Shown here: positions 56,089-64,000 of the stretch, in pieces
Layout: each line of letters opens with the position of its first letter
How positions within the stretch are numbered: position 1 is the stretch's first letter
Source of the DNA: Paraglaciecola arctica BSs20135
GTDB taxonomy: Bacteria; Pseudomonadota; Gammaproteobacteria; Enterobacterales; Alteromonadaceae
Length of the DNA stretch: 64,000 nucleotides
Assembly: GCF_000314995.1 (NCBI RefSeq)
Contig: NZ_BAEO01000002.1
Location: 1 to 64,000, forward strand
Reading direction: 5' to 3'
The notes under the pieces: generated by a model
The model's input: only the letters and a program-made list of their open reading frames with translations
What the model was told of the DNA's origin: nothing
Database searches by the model: none
Made by a program: the position numbers and the translations under genes

Positions 56089-57726
56089 TTACTTGGTCTT
56101 TAAGCCGCGCTTTTCCATAGATGCGTAAATTATTTTAGCTTGAATCAAAGTAATAATGTTACTTATCAACCAGTAAAGTACTAAACCTGCTGGGAATATA
56201 AAGAAGAACAAACTCATAGCAACAGGCATAAACTGCATGATTTTTTGCTGCATAGGATCTGTCATTGTCATAGGTTGCAGTTTTTGTAGTAAATACATAC
56301 TCAAACCAGTTAATACAGGTAATACAAAGAACGGGTCTTTTGCACTTAAATCAGTGATCCAAAATATAAAATCAGCATGTCTAAGTTCAACACTTTCAAG
56401 TAACACCCAATATAGGGCTAAGAAGATTGGCATTTGTAATAATAGAGGGAAACAGCCACCCATAGGGTTAACTTTGTCCTTCTTATACATTTCCATCATG
56501 GCTTTTTGCATTTTCTGCTTGTCATCGCCATAACGTTCTTTGAGTGCATCCATTTTGGGTTTTAGGGCGCGCATTTTGGCCATAGATTCGTATTGTTTTT
56601 TGGTAAGAGGATACATAGCTCCTTTAACCACTATGGTAATAAGGATGATAGAAAATCCCCAGTTACCAACTAGACTATGAATGAATTGTAAGAATGAGAA
56701 AAGCGGCTGAGATATCATAAACAAGAAGCCGTAATCGACTGTTAAATCTAGGCCACGAGCAATAACTGCTAAGGTATCTTGATCCTTTGGACCTAAGTAT
56801 AAAATATTAGTGATTTTTGTTGTTTCGCCAGGCTGGATAACAACTGTTTCTCCAGTAAAGCCAATTACCGCATTGGTATTTTGTTTGATAACGCTGAATA
56901 ACTTGTTCGTTTGGTCTTGTGGTGGAACCCATGCAGACACGAAGTAGTGTTCTATCATTGCTGCCCAACCAGCTTTGGTCGTTTCTCGAAGGTTGTTATC
57001 AGCCATGTCATCAAAGGAATATTTTTCGTATTTATCATCTTCGATAGAATATGCGCCACCGCGATAAACCGGCATAAACATACTGCCGCCTTCACCTAGT
57101 ATGCTCTGTTTGAGTTGGCCGAAAGGAATGACTCGCTTAGGATTGCTTGTGTTGTTTTTAACGTTATAAATTACGTTAATTTTGTGGCTACCCCGAGTAA
57201 ACACGAAATTTTTAGTAACTTGCATACCTTGTGGAGTTATTAATTCTAAAGGAACGGTGAGTGTATCACCTTCAAGTGTATAACTGTCTTGTGTGGCAGT
57301 GTAAGTAGGGCGTCCTTTGCTATCTGTGCCATCAGGACCAATTAAGCCACTTTGAGCTATATGTAATGTGTCGCCATTCGGTCTTAAAATGCTGTATGAC
57401 TCGGCAGAGTTTTGCTCTACCGGAAATTTAGCAAGATTGGCTGAAACAACGTCACCACCTTTAGTATCAATACTAAGAATAAGAGTGTCGGTTGTTACTG
57501 TTATAATTTTTCCACCTTGAGTGGACATAGGCACTAAGGTTTGCCCATCAATAGAAGCAACAGGCACATCTTCGGCACTAGGTATATCAAGAGCAGTACT
57601 TGTTTGTCCGGTGGAGGTTGTTATAGGTGCGACTGGTTGAGGGCCGTAATCTAATTGCCATTGTTGCCATAATAAAAAGCCGACCATAGCGAGGCCAATT
57701 AATAAAAAACTGCGTTGGGATTCCAT
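56089..57726 (-). CDS. yidC: membrane protein insertase YidC
   Basis: Inserts and folds inner-membrane proteins, alone or with SecYEG. It has 545 residues: an N-terminal signal-anchor helix (MESQRSFLLIGLAMVGFLLW), a large periplasmic beta-domain (about 40-330), then five membrane helices with the conserved Arg in the groove (KGAMYPLTKKQYESMAKMRA segment) and a C-terminal ANIITLIQAKIIYASMEK-like tail. It follows yidD by 122 bases with its own start region and ends in a strong terminator. Confidence 0.97.
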   Translation of the reverse strand: MESQRSFLLIGLAMVGFLLWQQWQLDYGPQPVAPITTSTGQTSTALDIPSAEDVPVASIDGQTLVPMSTQGGKIITVTTDTLILSIDTKGGDVVSANLAKFPVEQNSAESYSILRPNGDTLHIAQSGLIGPDGTDSKGRPTYTATQDSYTLEGDTLTVPLELITPQGMQVTKNFVFTRGSHKINVIYNVKNNTSNPKRVIPFGQLKQSILGEGGSMFMPVYRGGAYSIEDDKYEKYSFDDMADNNLRETTKAGWAAMIEHYFVSAWVPPQDQTNKLFSVIKQNTNAVIGFTGETVVIQPGETTKITNILYLGPKDQDTLAVIARGLDLTVDYGFLFMISQPLFSFLQFIHSLVGNWGFSIILITIVVKGAMYPLTKKQYESMAKMRALKPKMDALKERYGDDKQKMQKAMMEMYKKDKVNPMGGCFPLLLQMPIFLALYWVLLESVELRHADFIFWITDLSAKDPFFVLPVLTGLSMYLLQKLQPMTMTDPMQQKIMQFMPVAMSLFFFIFPAGLVLYWLISNIITLIQAKIIYASMEKRGLKTK

Positions 57727-57848
57727 AAAATACTCTAATTAACTACTTATTATGAGTGTGACTTATTCATGTCAAAACATTAAACCACGGCGACGTTACT
57801 GTTTTATTTATGACCCGATTATTTATGAGGGCATAATTGTAAAAATCA

Positions 57849-58097
57849 TTACTTATTTTGTTTTTTTTCTGGCACTGGATCATAACCACCATCATTGAGT
57901 GGATGGCATTTTAGTATGCGTTTGCCACTTAACCAACAACCTTTTATTAATCCGTGTTTAGTAATAGCGTCAATTGCATAATAAGAGCAACTTGGATGGA
58001 ACCTACATGTAGGTCCTAACATCGGTGAAAGCACTATTTGATAGAGCTTTATTATACCAATTGGGATTTTTCGCAGCGCGACGCTAATTTTTTCCAT
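57849..58097 (-). CDS. yidD: membrane protein insertion efficiency factor YidD
   Basis: An 82-residue, membrane-associated amphipathic protein with the CxxC-like set [20 protein letters not shown] and [18 protein letters not shown], typical of YidD. It helps YidC-dependent insertion. It overlaps the end of rnpA by 46 bases, the usual arrangement, and starts with ATG inside rnpA. Confidence 0.94.
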   Translation of the reverse strand: MEKISVALRKIPIGIIKLYQIVLSPMLGPTCRFHPSCSYYAIDAITKHGLIKGCWLSGKRILKCHPLNDGGYDPVPEKKQNK

Positions 58098-58420
58098 AAT
58101 TTACTCAGTAAATTAAATAATTCCTGATTCGAAAGTTTATCTAAACCACTTTTACCTACCACAACTATATCAATATTCGGAAATGAATGACGTTCTAAAC
58201 GAAAGCTCTCGCGAATAACGCGCTTAAGTCTATTTCTATCGTGTGCATGTTTGACTCTTTTTTTAGCCAAAGTGATGCCCAAACGAGGATTATTCGAAGT
58301 ATTAAATCTGGCTAGAAGAGTAAGTTGGGGTGAAACAGATGGAATTGCATTACTGAAAACAAATTCAAAGTGGGTGGGAGTAAGTAGCCTTAGCTCCCGA
58401 GAAAAGTGATTTTCACCCAC
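58052..58420 (-). CDS. rnpA: ribonuclease P protein component
   Basis: The basic protein cofactor of RNase P, which matures tRNA 5' ends. It has 122 residues with the RNR block near residues 70-80 ([17 protein letters not shown], the RNA-binding helix) and an early [17 protein letters not shown]. The start is GTG at 58420, only 9 bases after the rpmH stop. The 46-base overlap with yidD is conserved. Confidence 0.96.
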   Translation of the reverse strand: MGENHFSRELRLLTPTHFEFVFSNAIPSVSPQLTLLARFNTSNNPRLGITLAKKRVKHAHDRNRLKRVIRESFRLERHSFPNIDIVVVGKSGLDKLSNQELFNLLSKLWKKLASRCEKSQLV

Positions 58421-58429
58421 CTTGGATAA

Positions 58430-58564
58430 TTAAGCTGATAAACGCGCACGGCCTTTAGCACGACGATTGGCAATAACCTTGCGGCCATTTTTAGTCGCCA
58501 TACGGGCACGAAAACCGTGTGAACGCTTACGCTTTAAGTTGCTTGGTTGAAAAGTTCTTTTCAT
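58430..58564 (-). CDS. rpmH: 50S ribosomal protein L34
   Basis: A 44-residue, highly basic ribosomal protein, [18 protein letters not shown] at the start and GRARLSA at the end, almost identical to the family consensus. It is too short for most gene tracks. It begins the rpmH-rnpA-yidD-yidC unit and has a strong promoter upstream. Confidence 0.98.
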   Translation of the reverse strand: MKRTFQPSNLKRKRSHGFRARMATKNGRKVIANRRAKGRARLSA

Positions 58565-59117
58565 GACCTAGTCCCGCTATACATAAGGTTTAAACAAAAT
58601 GAGCATTTATATGATAACCATTTGGGGTAATCACCGTGCTCAAAAATGACGCTGAATAATAGAGATCACTTTACTAGTTGTCAATCAATTACTCCAACTA
58701 ATAACATTCTATATGCATATTTTTAAGAGGCTGCAATACCTTAAGATCTGATAAGTGTTGAAAAAATTCATTTTATCCACAGGTTGGGTATAAATTAATG
58801 GTTTGTTTTTATTTTAAGTAAAATACTGGCATTAAATATGCTGGTATTTTGTCTATGATTTTGTTGAGGTTTAAGATTGCTAAAATACTAAAAATTTAGC
58901 TAAAACAATTAGATATAGGAGTTTAAGGAGTTATTGTTAATTAATTTAAAATGTCTGTTGCGTTAGTGAGGTGATTAGCGAGATAATTCACAGCTAGTTT
59001 AAAGTTTGGCTTTTGACTGGTTAATAATAATACAGTTGTTACTTTTCATTTTTGTTTGGTAATTCCTTTTTTATCTCATTATGGCCTTTGTTTGTAAGGG
59101 TGGAGTTGTTTTTTTCG
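58565..59117. promoter_or_regulatory. rpmH-dnaA intergenic region with a DnaA box
   Basis: A 553-base gap with divergent promoters. The rpmH promoter is at 58656-58684. A consensus DnaA box TTATCCACA lies at 58773-58781, about 340 bases before the dnaA start; in E. coli DnaA represses its own gene through such boxes. Two GATC sites are present. No clear -35/-10 pair for dnaA was fixed; TTGGCT/TAATAC near 59006-59033 (16 bp) is a weak candidate. No gene was found in the gap. Confidence 0.6.
58656..58684 (-). promoter_or_regulatory. strong sigma-70 promoter of rpmH
   Basis: On the minus strand TTGACA (58679-58684) and TATTAT (58656-58661) are 17 bp apart, almost the consensus. The start near 58649 gives an 85-base leader. 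A GATC site falls in the spacer. Confidence 0.75.
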
Positions 59118-60524
59118 ATGTCTATATGGAATCAGTGTCTTGATAGGTTGCAGCAGGACTTACCTATACAACAGTTTAGTATGTGGATAAGACCACTTCA
59201 GGCCGAACATGCCGATGCTCACATAACTCTTTTTGCACCTAATCGTTTTGTATTAGATTGGGTCAGGGATAAATATTTTTCGCAAATTAATAATTTGTTG
59301 GCAGAGTTTTGTGGAGATAAAGCTCCTCAGCTACGATTTGAAGTAAAAGTTGCCAATGTTGATGCCAGTAAAATGTTTAGTGCTAGTAGTTATCCACCAG
59401 TAGCAGTAGAGCAAAACAAGCAACATACAAATAGTCATTTACCATCCCCCCCTTCCGTTGCGGTTTCTAATGTTGGCACAACTATACCAATGGCTGCAGG
59501 TCACAAAAGTAATATTAATTTAACTTATAAATTTGATAATTTTGTCGAAGGTAAGTCAAACCAACTTGCAAGAGCAGCCTCTCAGCAAGTCGCAGATAAT
59601 CCTGGTGGTGCTTATAATCCATTGTTTATTTATGGTGGTACGGGATTAGGTAAAACCCATTTATTGCATGCAGTTGGTAATGGCATTATGGATAAGAAGA
59701 AAAATGCCACTGTTGTGTATATGCATTCCGAGCGATTTGTTCAAGATATGGTAAAAGCGTTACAAAACAACGCGATAGAAGAATTTAAACGTTATTACCG
59801 CTCAGTTGATGCATTACTTATTGATGATATTCAGTTTTTTGCAAATAAGGAACGCTCTCAAGAAGAGTTTTTTCATACTTTCAACGCTTTGTTAGAAGGT
59901 AATCAGCAGATAATTCTTACCTCTGATCGTTATCCAAAAGAGATAGTAGGTGTAGAAGATCGTTTGAAATCTAGATTCGGATGGGGATTAACCATTGCCA
60001 TTGAACCACCTGAATTGGAAACACGCGTTGCTATTTTAATGCGTAAGGCTGTCGAGAATAAAATTTTCTTACCCGATGAAGTCGCATTTTTTATCGCTAA
60101 ACGATTACGCTCAAATGTTCGTGAGCTAGAAGGGGCATTAAATCGCGTAATAGCCAATGCGAATTTTACGGGGCGACCTATTACCATAGATTTTGTGCGA
60201 GAAGCACTTCGTGATCTTTTAGCGCTTCAAGAAAAACTGGTCACCATTGATAACATTCAAAAAACAGTGGCAGAATATTACAAGATTAAGATGGCTGATA
60301 TTTTGTCGAAGCGACGTAGTCGTAGTGTTGCCAGACCAAGGCAAATGGCGATGGCCTTGTCTAAAGAACTAACCAACCATAGTTTGCCCGAGATCGGTGA
60401 TGCCTTTGGTGGTCGCGACCACACCACTGTATTGCATGCATGCCGAAAAATAGTGCAGCTAAGGGAAGAAAGTCATGATATAAAAGAAGACTATCAGAAC
60501 TTAATACGCACACTATCTTCATAA
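59118..60524 (+). CDS. dnaA: chromosomal replication initiator DnaA
   Basis: The origin-binding AAA+ initiator, 468 residues from ATG 59118, which aligns with the E. coli N-terminus ([20 protein letters not shown]). An upstream in-frame ATG (59052) would add 22 hydrophobic residues that are not in the family and is rejected. Domains: I (1-85), variable II (about 86-130, Pro-rich), AAA+ III with [18 protein letters not shown] and [20 protein letters not shown], and DNA-binding IV with [15 protein letters not shown] at the end. It is about 9 kb from oriC and heads the dnaA-dnaN-recF-gyrB operon. Confidence 0.98.
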   Translation: MSIWNQCLDRLQQDLPIQQFSMWIRPLQAEHADAHITLFAPNRFVLDWVRDKYFSQINNLLAEFCGDKAPQLRFEVKVANVDASKMFSASSYPPVAVEQNKQHTNSHLPSPPSVAVSNVGTTIPMAAGHKSNINLTYKFDNFVEGKSNQLARAASQQVADNPGGAYNPLFIYGGTGLGKTHLLHAVGNGIMDKKKNATVVYMHSERFVQDMVKALQNNAIEEFKRYYRSVDALLIDDIQFFANKERSQEEFFHTFNALLEGNQQIILTSDRYPKEIVGVEDRLKSRFGWGLTIAIEPPELETRVAILMRKAVENKIFLPDEVAFFIAKRLRSNVRELEGALNRVIANANFTGRPITIDFVREALRDLLALQEKLVTIDNIQKTVAEYYKIKMADILSKRRSRSVARPRQMAMALSKELTNHSLPEIGDAFGGRDHTTVLHACRKIVQLREESHDIKEDYQNLIRTLSS

Positions 60525-60542
60525 AAATTCACGAGTAAAAAG

Positions 60543-61646
60543 ATGAAATTTAGCATCAGTAGGGAAAACTTCTTACAACCACTTCAATTGGTTTCTGGCG
60601 CAGTTGAGCGCCGCCATACATTACCTATATTGTCTAATGTATTGATAAAGGTTAGTGATAACTCACTTTGGTTAACTGGTACGGATTTAGAGGTCGAATT
60701 GATTTCTAATGTCACCCTAAGTGGTGATTTCGTTGAAGGTGAAATTACTGTTCCAGCTAAGAAACTACTAGATATATGTAGGGGATTAAACGAAGGAAGC
60801 AGTATTGATTTCAGTGTTGAAGCCAACAAAGCGTTGCTGAAATCTGGTCGTAGTAAATACAGTTTATCAACTTTGTCAGCTGACGATTATCCTAATCTTG
60901 AAGATTGGCAAGGTGAATTAGAGTTTGAAATACCTCAATCAGATTTAAAGCGGCTTATCGATAGCACTCACTTTTGTATGGCTCAGCAGGATGTGCGTTA
61001 TTACCTCAACGGTATGTCGCTTGAAACAGAGGATAACCTTATTCGTACGGTTGCCACTGATGGGCATAGGTTGGCTTTGTGCCGACTGAACTATACAAAT
61101 GCGACCTTACCTAACCGCCAGGTCATTATTCCACGTAAAGGTGTGTTAGAGATAATTCGTCTTATTGAAGACAATGATAAGTTAGTTAAAGTACAGGTTG
61201 GTTCAAACCACATTAGAATTTTTTCTACTGATTTTATTTTTACCAGTAAATTGGTAGATGGACGTTTTCCAGACTACAGACGTGTGTTACCAAAAGATGG
61301 CGACAAAAAGATTGAATCTAGCAAAGACGTATTGAAACATGCGTTTTCCAGAGCCTCTATTTTATCCAATGAAAAATTTAGAGGTGTGCGTTTAAACTTA
61401 TCAAATGGTGAGCTTAAAATCACCGCCAATAACCCTGAGCAAGAAGAAGCCGAAGAAATTGTAGACGTAGATTATCAAGGAGATAATTTAGAAATCGGTT
61501 TTAATGTTGCTTATTTGATAGATGTTATGAATGGGCTAAGCTGTGAAGATGTACGTATTACTTTAGCGGATTCAAACAGTAGTGCATTGATAGAGGATTC
61601 GAAAGATGACTCTGCTCTTTACGTTATAATGCCAATGAGACTGTAA
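60543..61646 (+). CDS. dnaN: DNA polymerase III beta sliding clamp
   Basis: The ring-shaped processivity factor, 367 residues, made of three similar domains (about 1-120, 121-245, 246-367). MKFSISRENFLQPLQLVSGAVERRHTLPIL (first 30 residues, shown as MKFSISRENFLQPL and SGAVERRHTLPILSN) is the family start, and the C-terminus ALYVIMPMRL forms the polymerase and loader binding pocket. It begins 18 bases after dnaA, in the same operon. Confidence 0.98.
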   Translation: MKFSISRENFLQPLQLVSGAVERRHTLPILSNVLIKVSDNSLWLTGTDLEVELISNVTLSGDFVEGEITVPAKKLLDICRGLNEGSSIDFSVEANKALLKSGRSKYSLSTLSADDYPNLEDWQGELEFEIPQSDLKRLIDSTHFCMAQQDVRYYLNGMSLETEDNLIRTVATDGHRLALCRLNYTNATLPNRQVIIPRKGVLEIIRLIEDNDKLVKVQVGSNHIRIFSTDFIFTSKLVDGRFPDYRRVLPKDGDKKIESSKDVLKHAFSRASILSNEKFRGVRLNLSNGELKITANNPEQEEAEEIVDVDYQGDNLEIGFNVAYLIDVMNGLSCEDVRITLADSNSSALIEDSKDDSALYVIMPMRL

Positions 61647-61674
61647 TTAGGTTTTATAAGAAGCTTCGTTTCTC

Positions 61675-62763
61675 ATGAAACTGGACAAGGTCCAGATCAG
61701 TCACTTTCGAAACATTGATGATTTGTCACTCGTTGCCCATGGAAGTTTAAATGTTTTCTTAGGTGAAAATGGTAGTGGTAAATCATCAATTTTGGAAGCC
61801 TTACATTATCTAGGCTATGCTCGTTCCTTTCGTACCCATAAACATAAAAATGTTATTAGCCACGAAAAACAGGGTTTTACAGTTTTTTGCTCGACTGTTG
61901 CTGAAAATGGAAAACAACAGAAGTTTGGAATAAGTAGGCTGGCAAATGATAGTTGTATCGTTAATATCAATGGCCAAAAGTCTAAACGTGCAACAGATTT
62001 AGCTAGTAATCTACCCATTCAAATATTTACGCCTCAGAGTTCAGATATATTACTTGGCGCGCCAAAGTTGCGTAGACGTTATTTGGATTGGGTATTGTTT
62101 CACGTGGAACAATCTTTCAATTTGGACTTCCAGGTTTTTAATAAAAGCCTAAAACACCTAAACGCTTTATATAAAAGTCATCAACCAGACCAAAGCTTGA
62201 GTTATTGGAACGACTTACTTTGCGAAAAAGGGGAGGCTATTAGCCTAAATAGAGAATCTTTACTAAACGATCATCTAATACAGCTTATTAATGCGAATTT
62301 AAAAGATTTTTTACCTGAGTTTTGCTTCGAAATTTCGTATTATAGGGGATGGGAAAAAGGCTATACACTAGCTGATTCAATATTAAAAAATAGGTCACGA
62401 GATCAAAAATACGGTTTCCTTAGTGTTGGTCCTCATAAAGCAGATCTACGGATAAAGACCCAAGGTGTAAATGCTTATGAAATATTGTCCAGAGGTCAGT
62501 TAAGGATGTTGGTTGCAGGTATGCAACTTGCTCAAACACAATACCTACATGCACAGACTGCAAAGAGCTCAATATTTTTGTTAGATGATGTAGGCGCAGA
62601 ATTAGATGAAGAAAAACGAAAAGTGTTTATATCACGATTGAACACTTCTGATACTCAATTATTTGTTACAGCTATTGATATCAAACAATTAGAGTTCCTA
62701 GAGAACTATACCGATAAAAAAGTGTTTCACGTGGAACATGGCCAGGTGAGAGAGGAGATTTAA
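61675..62763 (+). CDS. recF: DNA replication and repair protein RecF
   Basis: An SMC-like ATPase of 362 residues that loads RecA at gaps with RecO and RecR. Walker A GENGSGKSSILEALHYL is at about 30-46; the ABC signature region YEILSRGQLRMLVAGMQLAQ and Walker B FLLDDVGAELDEEKR are near 270-300. It starts 28 bases after dnaN and ends 4 bases before gyrB. Confidence 0.97.
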   Translation: MKLDKVQISHFRNIDDLSLVAHGSLNVFLGENGSGKSSILEALHYLGYARSFRTHKHKNVISHEKQGFTVFCSTVAENGKQQKFGISRLANDSCIVNINGQKSKRATDLASNLPIQIFTPQSSDILLGAPKLRRRYLDWVLFHVEQSFNLDFQVFNKSLKHLNALYKSHQPDQSLSYWNDLLCEKGEAISLNRESLLNDHLIQLINANLKDFLPEFCFEISYYRGWEKGYTLADSILKNRSRDQKYGFLSVGPHKADLRIKTQGVNAYEILSRGQLRMLVAGMQLAQTQYLHAQTAKSSIFLLDDVGAELDEEKRKVFISRLNTSDTQLFVTAIDIKQLEFLENYTDKKVFHVEHGQVREEI

Positions 62764-62767
62764 TTAA

Positions 62768-64000
<1,233 letters not shown>

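Noticed and set aside
59052-59117. A longer dnaA frame starting at 59052
   Set aside because: It adds 22 hydrophobic residues absent from DnaA proteins; the ATG at 59118 matches the family start and has GGAG upstream.

Overview
The window looks like chromosomal DNA from an AT-rich marine gammaproteobacterium of the order Alteromonadales, most likely Alteromonadaceae (Glaciecola/Paraglaciecola-like). This placement is inferred from gene order and protein character: the E. coli-like order rpmH-rnpA-yidD-yidC-mnmE and mioC-oriC-mnmG-rsmG-parAB-atp, the families DUF3014, DUF1285, DUF3297, DUF6868 and DUF6702, and a TonB-dependent receptor locus. It was not tested by any search. No rRNA, tRNA or CRISPR array was seen.

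Layout. 1-560: a small IS200/IS605-type element. 0.8-6.6 kb: mixed accessory genes (EamA transporter, membrane-anchored M20 peptidase, GFA and DUF3224 proteins, AraC regulator, a YefM/YoeB toxin-antitoxin pair, a pRiA4b ORF-3-like protein). 6.1-9.0 kb: proB-proA-HAD operon (proline synthesis). 9.2-17.6 kb: secreted M1 peptidase, DUF6702, several small membrane or unknown proteins, a sterol-desaturase-like enzyme, DUF3014-DUF1285 and an exported methyltransferase-like protein. 17.7-20.5 kb: tusA, pyrE, rph (minus) and yicC (plus). 20.6-29.5 kb: a metabolic island with RidA, periplasmic D-aminoacylase-like enzyme, YkvI-type transporter, FAD amino-acid oxidase, TonB-dependent receptor, AraC and MarR regulators. 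29.9-37.9 kb: small protein, HD-GYP protein, alkyltransferase-like protein, DTW-domain tRNA enzyme, large hybrid histidine kinase, alpha/beta hydrolase, periplasmic MsrA. 38.1-45.1 kb: complete atpIBEFHAGDC operon. 45.4-49.7 kb: parB, parA, rsmG, mnmG. 49.75-50.3 kb: oriC. 50.3-52.7 kb: decayed DUF4097-like gene, dnaC-like and dnaT-like genes, mioC. 52.9-58.6 kb: acyltransferase, mnmE, yajQ, yidC, yidD, rnpA, rpmH. 59.1-64 kb: dnaA-dnaN-recF-gyrB, with gyrB cut by the window end.

The right half is a classical replication-origin neighbourhood: initiator, clamp, gyrase, chromosome partitioning, tRNA U34 modification (MnmE/MnmG) and ATP synthase. Unusually, genes resembling the primosome proteins DnaT and DnaC sit between mioC and oriC and read toward the origin. 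The most coherent accessory system is the 20.6-29.5 kb island. Its parts fit a pathway in which an outer-membrane receptor admits N-acyl-D-amino acids or related peptides, a periplasmic deacylase frees the amino acid, a YkvI-type carrier imports it, a flavin oxidase makes the imino acid, and RidA hydrolyses the imine. A second point of interest is a 40-residue membrane protein at 12.3 kb, preceded by an FNR-like site and by a perfect inverted repeat that contains its ribosome-binding site.
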